This document shows positions 33,670 to 43,905 of a stretch of 64,000 nucleotides of DNA, in pieces. Each line of letters opens with the position of its first letter. The first letter of the stretch is position 1. Made by a program: the position numbers and the translations under genes. Below the pieces are notes generated by a model. The model was not told the DNA's origin and searched no databases. It saw only the letters and a program-made list of their open reading frames with translations. The stretch is from Hortaea werneckii (Eukaryota; Ascomycota; Dothideomycetes; Mycosphaerellales; Teratosphaeriaceae), in assembly GCA_037044905.1 (NCBI GenBank), contig JBAOKB010000105.1:558001-622000 (forward strand). The letters are read 5' to 3'.

Positions 33670-34475
33670 TACACAGCGATAGGTGTCTAAGCGCAAAGAC
33701 TTACGCATACCACGCATTCTCTCTGCAAGCGCTGGAATCCCACAAATGTTATCAGGTCTCGTCTTTGCTGCATCCCTCGCTGCCTGAGTCTGTCGATATC
33801 TACGGGCTTCATCTTGTCTTTTGCAAAGAATGGCGTGCGTCGTGTCGCTGAAAAGTGTGATGTGAAGGAACTCGACAAGCGACGACGCATCTCTTGTTGT
33901 GCGTCGCAACTATCGAGCTGAGGATCCCTGCTGTTGTTCGTTTTTGCCTTTTTTGCTGTATACCTTTTTTGGCCTCCAAGTTTTGCAGAGGGGAAGGACT
34001 TCTACCTCCAGGGTGCTGAGTGCAAAGCCCGGAGTGACCATGTCCCCGCTCAGAATAGGTAGCATTGGGTATCGTTTTCCTTTTCCTGTTGTTGTTGAGG
34101 GGAGGTAGTGCGGTAGGAGATCGTGCAATGCAGTTTGAGAAAACAGTATCTTGCAGCACTTCACTGGCAAGGAATAGCGGTCCAGTAGGAAGGGACTTTT
34201 GAAGCGTTGAAGATAGAGATTGAGCTTGGCTTGCTTTCCGTGGTCTCATACATGATGTAGGGATAGCATTGATAATCATTCCGATACTGCTGATCTGTCT
34301 TTTTGTGGGCATTTGGCATCTGATAGCGCTCTCATGAACGTGAACGTGGAAAGAAAAAATCTCCCATGGAACGCCAGTAATCCTTCTTACCTCTGGGTAT
34401 CTTCGAGCTGACTGGTTTCTTCATCAAAGTTCCAGTCTACTTCCAGTTATCCCCCCGCCTTCATCCCGCTGACAG
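33670..34475. other. Intergenic between convergent genes, 0.8 kb
   Basis: A minus-strand frame at about 33687-33909 has some helical, Arg-rich peptide (for example KPVDIDRLRQRGMQQRRD), but no family match, no clear stop/intron logic and no support for a gene. The rest is 3' flank of both neighbours. Confidence 0.35.
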
Positions 34476-35480
34476 CTACTGCCCTTCCCTAGCCTGTCGG
34501 TAGCTCGTCTCCTGCGCCATCTGAATATCCGAGATATTCTTCGCGACCTCGTCGAGGATCTCGCCCGAGCGCTGGTGGAACTCGGCCTGTGCCTTGGCCA
34601 GCTCGGCTAGATTCCTCAGCGGCTCCGGCGTGTCGAGGACGTTGCGCATGACGCTTGTGGCCTCGTCGACCTTCTCGACGAAGACGTCTTCGGCTTGCTC
34701 GATGGCTTTGCGCTGCTCTTCGGTGTAGCTCTCCTCGTGCTTCCCGCTGGCAGCTGCCCGGCCCTTGGCCGCGTCGAGGGAGAGACGAGCGTTGGTGACG
34801 GCGGTGCGAGCTTTGTCGGCGGCTTTCAGGCTTTGGTTCAAGGTTGTGCTCCACCCAGACAAGAACCGGCCTTGGATCTTCTCGTCCTGCTCTAGTCGCG
34901 CCTCGCCTACTTTCTCCTCCGCGATCGCGAACTTCTCGAGGCCCTGTGCCAGTGGGTCGGGTTCAGTGGAACCTTGCGGCGTCGCCATGGTGAGGGACTG
35001 CGAGCCGGCGAGCGAGGCACGTGCGATGGCATGAGGGAAAGTCTTGGGCTGTGGCTTCGCGGATGGCGGGGCGGTAAAAGCTGCCTGGGCTTCTGCGGCG
35101 GAGTTGGCCTTGCTCAGAAGGTTGACCTATTTCGGCCTTGTTAACCAATCGTGCTCCCCCTGCTAGCACACCGCCGCATGACATACCTTCTCTGAGATGC
35201 TCTTGCCCAGATCCTGGAAGCTCTCCCGGATATTCGGAGGGTAATCGTAAGCCTCGTTAGCGTACTGGCTCGTGGCGGCCAGCAGCTTCTGGTGCGTCTG
35301 CTTCAGAGCATCGATGCGCGTCTCAAGCTCAATGTAGTCGTGCGGAAGCTCGGTCTTCTCGCCAACATTGCCCGTCTGCTCGCGAATCCATTGCTGGCTG
35401 CGCTGGGCGAAAGGGGAGACGGAGGAGGAGACGGTCTTGCCGAAGTTTTGGAACGACGTGGCGAACTTGTTCATGTCCAT
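34476..35480 (-). CDS. BAR-domain protein, GVP36-like
   Basis: Two exons (35480-35187, 35126-34476) give 314 residues. The ATG at 35480 gives MDMNKFATSFQNFGKT, matching the short amphipathic start of Gvp36-type proteins. The frame is open further upstream to about 35570 but contains no ATG. Helical BAR segments follow: FAQRSQQWIREQ, KTELPHDYIELETRIDALK, YPPNIRESFQDLGKSISEK, then FAIAEEKVGEARLEQDEKI, FLSGWSTTLNQSLKAADKAR and a C-terminal helix (AKAQAEFHQRSGEILDEVAK). The yeast homologue is a curved-membrane-binding protein of Golgi vesicles needed for vacuole and endocytic function. No motif other than the BAR fold was recognised. Confidence 0.85.
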
Positions 35481-35971
35481 GCTGGGCAGGGCGGTCGACG
35501 ACGACGCGATGGGGTTGGATGGGGTGGAGGCAGCGTATGCTTCTGCCTCAGCTTGATAGGCCACTGTGGTCGGTGAGACCGGTTGAGTGATGAGCAGCGA
35601 TGTTGCTCACGGGTTCTCGGAAACGTACTTTGTCGCGTAAACTGTTGTGTCAAGTAGTGGGATTACTGGCTAACCGGTATGCGAGCAACCAAGCTGTTGA
35701 TTGTCCAGGTAGCAACGAAGCCCCAGCTGAGCCCCACACTTGCAACGACCGTATCCATTGGATGCAGCGTATACGCTTGTGCCTCAGGCATCAGACATTG
35801 AAATGACCTCGTGCCAGGTGCACCAGACTGATAAGACCCTCTCACGGTTCCTCCGTGCATCTCACAACAACGAGATAGGAAATGGCATGCAATAATACAA
35901 GTTGTATACTGACATGTCTCATGGCTTACTATATCCTGTCTTCTCTTCCGAAGAACAGAAATGTGACACTC
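35481..35971. other. Intergenic, 0.49 kb
   Basis: Upstream part of the BAR gene, possibly including a non-coding or ATG-bearing first exon that I could not place, and the 3' flank of the MRJP-like gene. Confidence 0.4.
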
Positions 35972-37344
35972 TTACTCATACAAACTCGTAATCTTCGTCC
36001 CATTCCCAGGCAACTTACACCTCAAAATCGCCCCTGGATAAGTCCTCAGATCCTGTCCGTTGTTCCACGCCGGCTGATACGGAAGCTGGTTGATGTTGAT
36101 ATACATATAACCATCCTCGCCATTGCTCGCGCCGTCAGGCCACAGGATCCTCGGGTCCCGGACAAAGCCGTGCGTCTGGCCATCGGCCGGGTCGTAGTAG
36201 TAGACTGCGTTGTGTTCCGGCATCAGCTGGTAGATGAGTCCATTGCTGTCGCCTTCGAAGCCGTTCGCGTTACCGCCTCGCTGGCCGTGGTTGGAGACGT
36301 TGGCGTGCGCGTGGATCTCTGCCAGCGCATTCCCGTGCTCACGCAGGTTGGCGGTCGGTACGCTCCATAGGTAGTTGGTTGAAAGTGGCGAGTAGTACAT
36401 TGTCTTCCCATCGGGGCTTAGTTGAATACCATCGAGACCTTCCAGCTGCCATTGGGTCGGAGAGCCTTTCTGCCGGAGATAGAACGGATGGCCCTGGTAG
36501 GATGGCACGTCTTCTGGTCCTCTCAAGACGGACGGATCCTGGGTTAAGCGCCTCCAAGACTCCCCAGTGCCTAGATCGACCATGATGAAGCCTGGTCGGC
36601 CTTCGTTCGAGCTGTCGACCAAGTATGCGATCCCTTCGCCGCTTGTGTCGGACACATTAGACCTCAGATCAAAGCGGAGATCGTTCAGGTAGCTGTCTGG
36701 GTAGTGTACATCGGCGGGAAATGTGTATGTGCGATAGATTGTATTGTTCGACAGCGAAATGGCGCAGAGCTTTGGACCGCCTGGCTGGGCATAAGGCATA
36801 GATGGGTCGCCATTGTTGTTCTGGATCGTAGGGCGTCCTGTATCCAGAACCCATAGTGTCTCAGGTCTTCTCGCCGTCTGACTGGTGATATAGACTGCCT
36901 GCACTGAAATGAAGGCGCCCTTGGTCCCTACACCGAACGGTATGCCATGCCAAGACGTATTCAACTGGTCTGGTGGCAGGTTGAGCGCTCTGTTGGGGTA
37001 CGGCTCTTCCGCCGTTTCATTGACTACAACTCCAAGCGTGTAGTCGTAATCACCGCGTGTGTACGTTGTGAAGATCCGTCCATCAGATGCAACGGCGATA
37101 CCAATCGGCCACTGATCATAATCTGAGCAGTCGTGAGCTTTTTGTGAGGAAAGAGAGATCTTGGATTGGCCTTACAATAATGAACTTCTTCTATCTCTGG
37201 CCCATAGGTCCCATTGTCTACTCTCAGTCTGGTCTCATACCTTGACGTATTCTGAACGAGACCACCAGTCTGGATATGTGGTAACGATTGAGCTGACCCA
37301 ATGCCTGCCAAGGCAAGGCTGCAAAGAACGCTTTTTGTCAACAT
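35972..37344 (-). CDS. Secreted major royal jelly / yellow-like protein
   Basis: Two exons (37344-37176, 37122-35972) give 439 residues. A signal peptide (MLTKSVLCSLALAGIGSAQS) is followed by the MRJP/yellow six-bladed propeller: HYYDQWPIGIAVASDGRIF, LWVLDTGRP, YLNDLRFDLR, YLVDSSNEGRPGFIMVDL, LEGLDGIQLSPDGKTMYYSP, and NGLIYQLMPEHNAVYYYDP near the end. About six N-glycosylation sequons are visible (for example NTSR, NGTY, NETA, NTSW, NVSD). The family is best known from insects, with scattered members in bacteria and fungi. Fungal function is unknown; sugar-lactone or amine ligands are possible by analogy. The gene lies 719 bases beyond the Ctr gene stop, on the same strand. Confidence 0.88.
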
Positions 37345-38063
37345 GGTGTAGTTGCTTTTGCTAAAAGTGTCGGGGAAGAACTGATACCAAGAGGAAGGCA
37401 GAATGAAACGGAAGATAAGGAAACACCTACGCTGGTGTTCGTCATACTGCCAGGAGTTCCACGAATGCCGTAGTACCGAGATGCATGAATGTCATCACGG
37501 TAATACCAATACACGCATGCGCATGCATCCAAGAAAGAGGAGATGCGACTGTTGAGGTCATGTCTGTTGCATTTGGTGAGCTCTGACGTAGCAATGGCAC
37601 TTGATCCGATGGCGGAGCTGGAGATCAAGCTTTGCGGAGACGCGGGCCTTTGCATGCTTGCGTTGCTTGACATGGTTGAAACCCCATTTTTGAAGCAGGG
37701 TGCAGTAGCCTGGGAGGTCAGATCGTATTCCTTGGTGTCATGGAATGCAGGAACGTCATACTCCGTGTTGAAACCGCCGGATCTCTGGCATTTTAAGCAA
37801 TGGCTCTCCTCACTGGATTGCTCTTACTGGGACTACATCACGACAGAAGCTGCCAAACCTCGGCGGCTTCTATTGAAGACATGGCAGAGGTAATCTTGTA
37901 TCAAAGGTTCGTTGGTAGCATTCTGTAAGATCATGATTTCGTTCGTGGAGATGGCAATCGACTCATCATGTTACCATTGCTCACGCAATGAGCCCATTTC
38001 GCAGAGCAGTCTTCAACCCGACCTTCTGGTTCACCAAGACCGCCCGACGTGTTCACAGCCTCT
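37345..38063. other. Intergenic, 0.72 kb
   Basis: The promoter side of the MRJP-like gene and the 3' flank of the Ctr gene. A 111-codon minus-strand frame (37338-37673) overlaps the MRJP start and has no family features. Confidence 0.4.
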
Positions 38064-38730
38064 TTAATGTACCGCAGCACCAGTCCAGCGACCCACCACG
38101 AAGCTTCCCAAAAACACTCCTCCTAGGACGGAGAGGAAGTACCCGACATTCATCGTCATGACAGCAAGCATACTAACAAAATCCATCAGTGTTGCTACGA
38201 CGTACGACTCTGGTATCGTGGACCTACAGCAAATATCCAACACCCGCGAGGATAGTATCCGAAACTGCCCAAACGATTGCCTCGTTGATCCGCCAAGGTC
38301 TCTGTACATGGCATCCGTCGGCGTAATGCTTCCGCTCATCGTGAATGATCCCGCTTTCGTTCCTGTACGTACGCCAGTCCACCACGGCGGGGAGGTTACT
38401 TCGGAACGCCACCAGTCCGCGGAAGACAAAGGAGAGCACGATCAGGAAGACGCATGTCCCGGCGTATTGCCCTGCGGTTTTCGGCGTCCAGGCGTTGGAG
38501 TAGAGAGGCGTGTCGTGTGCGGTGAAGAAGACCATGGCCATGTCGGACATGCCCATCAGGCCAGATGATCCCATGTCCATCCCGTTCATTCCGGACATGG
38601 AGGACGCCGTCGAAGAGGCTGCCATGGACATTGTTGAGGATGCTGTTGCCATCCCAGACATTCCCGACATAGCCATCGAGGTAGGGGTTGAGGTTTTCGA
38701 GGTCGTCATGCTCATACTGCTCATGTCCAC
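38064..38730 (-). CDS. Ctr-family high-affinity copper transporter
   Basis: Two exons (38730-38228, 38172-38064) give 203 residues. The extracellular N-terminus is dominated by Met/Ser/Thr with many MxM and MxxM Mets motifs (MDMSSMSM, MSGMSGM, MSGMNGMDMGSS, MGMSDM). Three TM segments follow: TM1 CVFLIVLSFVFRGLVAF; TM2 with MxxxM, read as MLAVM in GYLLMLAVMTMNVGY; TM3 with GxxxG, read as GVFLG. These Met and Gly motifs define the Cu+ path and the packing of the Ctr trimer. The protein imports Cu+ at the plasma membrane and needs a surface reductase. The C-terminus is very short (VGRWTGAAVH) and lacks the Cys/His cluster of some Ctr proteins. The upstream region carries five Mac1-like sites. 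Confidence 0.93.
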
Positions 38731-40249
38731 TGCAGTGGAGTACCTAGAAGTGACTCTTTCAAAGCAGTGCTGTCAAATTCGAAAGGTATCTCTGCTGATT
38801 GTTCGGCAAGTTCTTGAGTAGATACTACAGATGGGGATGAAGACGGCCGTTGAAGAAATACTTAGGGAAAAACGTCCTCAAACTGTGCTGTGGACGTCGC
38901 CTACACCATCTTACCCTACAGTCAATCTTGCTCATTCCGCGGGGGCCAAGCACATGCAAATACAGCGCATTATTTGAGACGTCGGCAATAAAGTGGACCA
39001 ACAGCATAGGAAGCACCTCAAACTTGCTCATCAGGATTGTTAGCGTAGTGCTCGAAGTTTCCCCTTACGGAATTGGCCTATAAGGTATCTTTCCATTGCG
39101 GAAACTTGCTCACGAACGCCGCCTGTTCCGCACGAGACTACTAGGATAGAGAGCGTATCGTGTTCTCTCGTAAATGTTCAATGCCGGCCTGGGTTGAGGC
39201 TCGGTCGCACATTAATTGCTGCCTACCTAGGTAGGAACACAAGAGCTGACTTTATCAGGTTGATGATATTGCTTACGCATTCCTGTTCAGATCTCTACCG
39301 CCTTTTGAGCAAATATATAGTGAGCAAGTATCCTTTCGGGACGTGTGAATTCTACGTCTCCATTATCTAGGCTGTTGATGCGTCCATTTCTCCGTGCAAC
39401 ACCAAGGCCGTAATCCCGAGCGACGATGAGAAACGTTCTCTTTCTGCGATGCCTTCTCGAGCCAAGATCGAGGACTTCGAGGCCAAGACGTGGCCTTGAT
39501 ATCGTCGGCAATACACGTATTATCTCTCATCGTCGTATTCAGAACCTCATTGGTCATGGAACTTATGAACTACGGTGCGCCGTGGCGGGATCAGCCCGTC
39601 ATTCTTCGCTCGTCAAAGGAGTACACACGCAAGCTCGACTTCACCCCACAATGCGAATACCAACTGGAATACCGGGAATCTCTGATAAGGCTGGCCAGCA
39701 TGCTGCCAGAGGATGGACATACGGCTAGACTTGCGCTGCATGGGTCTGCGACTCTTGGCGTTTTCGTTTGTGGACATTTGAGTATGCAGCATGATGTTGC
39801 AAATGCTGTGGCCAAGGAACAAGTCGTTACTTTGGGCAGGAGCCAAAGGATATCTATCTGCACATGGAATACTTCTCATGGGCTTAGAGTAGCATTTATG
39901 AGGTGAGATCGAACGACCGATATCGTAAAGCGCAGCCGAGATAGGAAGCGAGGTCTTGAATGTGGCTATTGTGCACACATACTTGCTGTAGAGCTTGGGT
40001 TACCTTGAGAGCCCGTGGGTCGAGTCATCCCGTCGCGGGAGTTGTTCTGGCCTAGACTCATTTCAGCATAAGTCGTAGATCTTTTCCGGCCTTCCAAATT
40101 CGCCCAGTGTGTCCCTCTGGGCTGGTGTTGGACGAAAATTGAGAACAGTTACCAGAGTTACCAGAAGAATGCGCATTATCCTGCACCCCACTTTTGTGAG
40201 TCCCGTGGTAAAATAACTTTATTTTGGGTTGTTTATCTCGCTGATAGCT
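38731..40249. other. Intergenic, 1.5 kb, including the Ctr promoter
   Basis: The left ~600 bases form the Ctr upstream region with the copper-site cluster. A plus-strand frame at 39490-39906 (138 codons, with a segment MNYGAPWRDQPVILRSSKEY) has mildly coding-like composition but no family, so it is left uncalled. The right end is the 3' flank of the glycolipid transfer gene. Confidence 0.4.
38928..39327. promoter_or_regulatory. Cluster of five Mac1-like TTGCTCA sites upstream of Ctr gene
   Basis: TTGCTCA occurs on the plus strand at 38928-38934, 39024-39030 and 39106-39112. It occurs on the minus strand (read as TGAGCAA on plus) at 39306-39312 and 39321-39327. The copy at 39306-39313 extends to TTTGCTCA, the yeast Mac1 copper-response consensus. 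By composition one would expect about 0.05 copies of this 7-mer in 400 bases. All lie 198-597 bases upstream of the Ctr start. Site function is inferred. Confidence 0.65.
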
Positions 40250-41002
40250 CTACCACTTATTCTCCTTCCTGCCCAAGAACTCCTTGAGGATATTCACGCG
40301 CTCCTCCAACGCAGTCAGCCAGTCGCCCAGCTCCTTGTTCACCCGCGTCTGGTCGTCGCCCAGCTTGGCGTAGAAGTCCTTTCGGTAAGGGGTGGCGGAC
40401 ATGGCGGCGGAGAAGATGGGCTTGATCAGCATGCCGTGGAACTGCTTGAGCGTGTTGCCGTAGGCGTCGCGGAAGGAGACCGAGAGTTCTTCGTCTGGGT
40501 TCGTGAGGTTCTTGCGGAGTGCTTGGGCCGTGAAGTCGAGTCCTCTGTATTGTAGTCGTATGAGCATTTGGGAGCAGTGGGTCAGGTGGGTGTGGGGGAA
40601 AAGTTGGGCATACCTTGTCAGCCAGACGAGACCCTCCGTCGCAACGTGCTTCTTCGTCTTGAGCTCGTTCTGTACGAGCTCCTGGAGGCTTTCCGACTCC
40701 ATCGGGGCTTGTAGCTGCCTGTCTCTTACTTTCTATTTTGATCTCTCAGCACTGTCTCTCTGCCGACACCTGTGGACTGCTGTCATCCATACCTTGATGT
40801 TGCCGGTCATGTCATTGGATACGGGCTTGAAGGCGACGCTGCCGAGGACATCGAATAGTCTGGTGAGGGACTCGGCAGCCTCTAGGAACTCGGTCGTGGC
40901 TATGGCATTGTCCTTGCTGTTGTTAATAGGGACATTGGCGAATGATCGCTTGGCGTTGTCGAAGAAGGTGCCGCCGGGCGGGTATGCTTGCGTCTGAGCC
41001 AT
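40250..41002 (-). CDS. Glycolipid transfer protein (GLTP fold, HET-C2-like)
   Basis: Three exons (41002-40793, 40732-40614, 40544-40250) give 207 residues. The headgroup-binding residues of the GLTP fold are all present: D64, N68 and K71 in NDMTGNIKKVRDRQ, W107 in GLVWLTRGLDF and H146 in LKQFHGML. The exon 2 acceptor at 40733 was chosen because it restores the family segment KKVRDRQLQAP; a later AG would delete K71. GLTPs move glycosphingolipids such as glucosylceramide between membranes from the cytosol. The fungal relative HET-C2 of Podospora takes part in heterokaryon incompatibility, but this gene cannot be assigned that role from sequence alone. It is divergent from the Cys-rich gene at 41790. 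Confidence 0.92.
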
Positions 41003-41789
41003 GTTGGAGTCGATGTGGTGTGAGGATGGTTGATGCAGTTGGAGAGAAGAAGTGAGAAGTGTTATTGGGAGCGTTGGGTATAGTTGGCCTTTGGCTTAGC
41101 AGGTACAGTAGTCACCGTCGGAGTTGAGGTCTAGATGAGCTCCACGTAACGCTGGCACGCGCAGTTGACCGCCGCCGCCATTGGGAGACGGCGCGATGTG
41201 GGGTTGGACGTGGCATTCCGAGCCCCTCCTTGTCTCAGCTTGTCACCATCTACTGTTCACTACACTGTGCATGAATCTGGCCACTGCACCTGTATGGGAT
41301 CTGATCATTCTGAATATCATGACTACTCATCCGGCACATCATGGCTGCTTCTTTCGTTGCACGTCATTCAAGGTCCGCATGGTCTACGCATTGGTCGAGC
41401 TCACCGTTGTGGCTTTGTTTTCCACTCGTATTCACTTTATGCATGGTGGAAGACAAAGGAAACTTCCTTCAGGACCTCAGCAGAAGCCATGAGACAATGA
41501 ATGACCGTCTTCTCAATCAATTATGCTCATATGTGCAACACAATCACATTGTATCCTTCTCTTTTCTATCTTTGTCCTCGGCTTTGTTGGCCAGCGTTGT
41601 TGTACAGAAAGCACAATGGGACTTGTATTTTCCGTTTTACCATACCAACAGCGTCCATATAAGTCCATTGCTCATCCCTCTGCCTGAAGAATCATCACAA
41701 CAGCAAAGCATCCGAAACAGGCATTTACGAAGACCTCTTCTACCAAGCAAAGCCACAACCCACAAACCAAACGGTGTACTCTAATCATC
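41003..41789. other. Intergenic, 0.79 kb
   Basis: A divergent region between the glycolipid transfer gene and the Cys-rich gene. The open frames at 41165-41784 look like chance frames. No copper-type TTGCTCA cluster is seen here. Confidence 0.4.
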
Positions 41790-42020
41790 ATGTGCGGCGC
41801 TAACTCTTTCCCTACAACCAAGGCAGCCACGCCGGTTAACTTCTCCGGTGAAGTTTGCAGGACTTGTTACAACCCCTATCCGCAATGCTGCTGCGGCACC
41901 CGTACTTATCGCAGTGGTGGTGATGCCAGCAACAACTACTGCCGGACTTGCTACGAGCCATATAGCTCGTGCTGCTGTGGGACTCGTCGCGTAGGTAGTT
42001 CAGCTGAGCGTAAGCTCTAA
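41790..42020 (+). CDS. Small protein with two Cys-rich repeats (possible metal binder)
   Basis: A single exon of 76 residues (MCGANSFPTTKAATPVNF...). It contains two near-identical 16-residue repeats, CRTCYxPYxxCCCGTR, at residues 23-38 and 51-66 (28 apart), differing only at three positions (N/E, P/S, Q/S). With Cys2 this makes 11 Cys in 76 residues. There is no signal peptide, so it is probably cytosolic. CxxC followed by CCC in each repeat looks suited to binding Cu+ or Zn2+, in the manner of metallothioneins, but no family was recognised. The ATG context (ATCATCATGTGC) is reasonable. It lies 3 kb from the Ctr gene, which makes a copper role worth testing. The repeat conservation is the main argument that the ORF is real. 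Confidence 0.72.
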   Translation: MCGANSFPTTKAATPVNFSGEVCRTCYNPYPQCCCGTRTYRSGGDASNNYCRTCYEPYSSCCCGTRRVGSSAERKL

Positions 42021-42178
42021 GGGTGAACGAAATGCAAGTGGAACTGATAGGGTCAGATTTGTATAATTCAGCACAGCTTATGGGAAATTTTGCTTTGATA
42101 ATAATGGGATATTCAATTCAAACCAGTCTTCTTTCCATGACCGCTTAACTACTGCTTCCAACCCCCTTCAGCCCGCCT

Positions 42179-43300
42179 TCATCTCTTGCACACTTTCTCG
42201 ATTTCCGCACAGACAGCCTCTGTCACCCCTTTCGTATCGGAGCTACCCCCCATATCCTTAGTCCTAGTCTCTGCCTTCCCAGTGACGTTCTCTATGGCCT
42301 GCATAAGCTGATCGGCGACCGCATCCAATTGACCTTTACCTAACCACCTTACCATCTCCGCCGCCGACCAAAAAGCCCCAACAGGATTCGCAATACCTTT
42401 ACTCGCAATATCCGGCGCCGAGCCATGAATCGGCTCGAACATCGACGGACACGACCGCGAGGGATCCAGATTCGACGATGGAGCGATGCCAATCGATCCC
42501 GCCAGCGCAGCCGCCAGGTCCGAAAGGATATCAGCATGTAAATTCGTCGCGACAATCGTATCCAGACTCTCCGGCCGATTCACCATCCGCACCGTCATCG
42601 CATCCACAAGCATCTTATCGTACTCCACGACCCCGTCATACTCATTCGCGACTTCGTAGAAAACCTTATCCCAGAGCACCATCCCATGCCGCTGCGCATT
42701 CGACTTCGTCACCATGGTCAACTTCCGCCTCGGCCGGGCCTTGGCCGTCTCAAACGCAAACCGCATGATCCTCTCGATCCCCACGTACGAGAAAATCGCC
42801 ACCTCGGTCGCCATAGCGAAGTGGGTATGTCCGTGCGTCGTGCCCCCCTGACCGGCATACTCGCCCTCACTGTTCTCCCGCACAATCACCCAATCCAGAT
42901 CCCCAGGTCGCTCTCTCAGCTGCGCAAGCGGCGGCGTCGTGCCCTGGAGGATCCGCGTAGGTCGGACGTTCACGTACTGGTTCATCTGCTGCCGGATCGG
43001 GAGGATCATTTGCCAGAGGGAGACGTGGTCGGGGATATCTGGCCACCCGACCGCGCCGAAGTAAATGGCATTGTGCTTTTTTAATGCGGCGTTCCAGTCC
43101 TCTTGCATGTATTGGCCGCGCTCGAAGTATTTTTTTGAGCTCCAGTCGAAGGTGTTGAAATTGAAGGAGAAGGTGCCGTTGACTTGTGCGAGTTTGGTGA
43201 GGACCTGAATGGCGGCTTCGGTTACTTCGACGCCTATGCCGTCGCCGGGGATGGCGGCTATTTTATACATGGTGGATGAGGATGCATCTTGGGAAGACAT
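42179..43300 (-). CDS. Tartrate dehydrogenase / isocitrate-isopropylmalate dehydrogenase family
   Basis: A single exon of 373 residues. Starts MSSQDASSSTMYKIAAIPGDGIGVEVTE, in which IPGDGIG is the family N-terminal motif. Further landmarks are YFGAVGWPDIPDHVSLW, VNVRPTRILQG, VIVRENSEGEYAGQGG, KSNAQRHGMVLWDKVF and the Mg2+-binding NLHADILSDLAAALAGSIG. MFEPIHGSAPDIASKGIANPVG is the adenine/NAD site. WP and SLW in place of isopropylmalate-specific residues, and the overall pattern, fit tartrate dehydrogenase/decarboxylase or D-malate dehydrogenase (TtuC-like) rather than LEU2. NAD+-dependent oxidative decarboxylation of tartrate or D-malate is predicted. The exact substrate needs assay. There is no targeting peptide, so it is cytosolic. 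Confidence 0.88.
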   Translation of the reverse strand: MSSQDASSSTMYKIAAIPGDGIGVEVTEAAIQVLTKLAQVNGTFSFNFNTFDWSSKKYFERGQYMQEDWNAALKKHNAIYFGAVGWPDIPDHVSLWQMILPIRQQMNQYVNVRPTRILQGTTPPLAQLRERPGDLDWVIVRENSEGEYAGQGGTTHGHTHFAMATEVAIFSYVGIERIMRFAFETAKARPRRKLTMVTKSNAQRHGMVLWDKVFYEVANEYDGVVEYDKMLVDAMTVRMVNRPESLDTIVATNLHADILSDLAAALAGSIGIAPSSNLDPSRSCPSMFEPIHGSAPDIASKGIANPVGAFWSAAEMVRWLGKGQLDAVADQLMQAIENVTGKAETRTKDMGGSSDTKGVTEAVCAEIEKVCKR

Positions 43301-43905
43301 GTTGGGACTCTTTCTCTCTTTGTTTCTCTCTTTTCCTTTGCTGAGCTCGTCGATGGCAATGAATAGAACCTAAATAGAGACTGTGGAACAATAAAATACC
43401 TAGAGGGCTATAGGTTATCATTGCCAATCCAACCACGTCTGCTACCCCGCGCGAGCGCCGACATCGGGTGCGGTGCGTTCCTGCCTATTTGGGCCAGTGA
43501 TCTGCTACTACGGAATAATAATTCTAGCCTCGTCAGACAGACCGCATGACGATGAACTCGCCAAGGCCAGTTAGAAGCATCATTCAGTAACAGTTCGCAA
43601 AGAGACATTCAATTCTCCGATTCTGATCTTGAAAGGAACCTCATCTCATAATATAAACTTTGCAAGAAACATTGTATTTTTTTGCTACAGCGGTGCAGAC
43701 TACCTCTCTTGAACCCATGTTTGGGTTCACGAAAGTTTCTACTTATTCGTCCTGCTCCAGAGATCATTTAGGACTGCCAGGATCTTAATTGAACGATGCG
43801 ATGCTCTCAATCACACCAAAGTAACAGAAACGTAGCGCCGAGCGGAATCCGAGCGGAATCCCCTGATGGGACCAAAACCGATGCGTGAATACGCAGCATA
43901 GCATA
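43301..43905. other. Intergenic, 0.6 kb
   Basis: The upstream region of the dehydrogenase and the 3' flank of the next minus-strand gene. It contains a tandem duplicate of GAGCGGAATCC at 43840-43861. No ORF is supported. Confidence 0.45.

Noticed and set aside
33687..33909. Minus-strand frame with Arg-rich helical peptide between the GTPase and BAR genes
   Set aside because: A possible donor site but no continuing exon, stop or homology. Not enough to call.
39490..39906. 138-codon plus-strand ORF in the Ctr upstream region
   Set aside because: A segment has slightly coding-like composition, but there is no family motif or splice logic, and it begins 760 bases upstream of the Ctr start, beyond the copper-site cluster. 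Left as uncertain.
43840..43861. Tandem 11-mer GAGCGGAATCC x2
   Set aside because: A two-copy local duplication with no sign of function.
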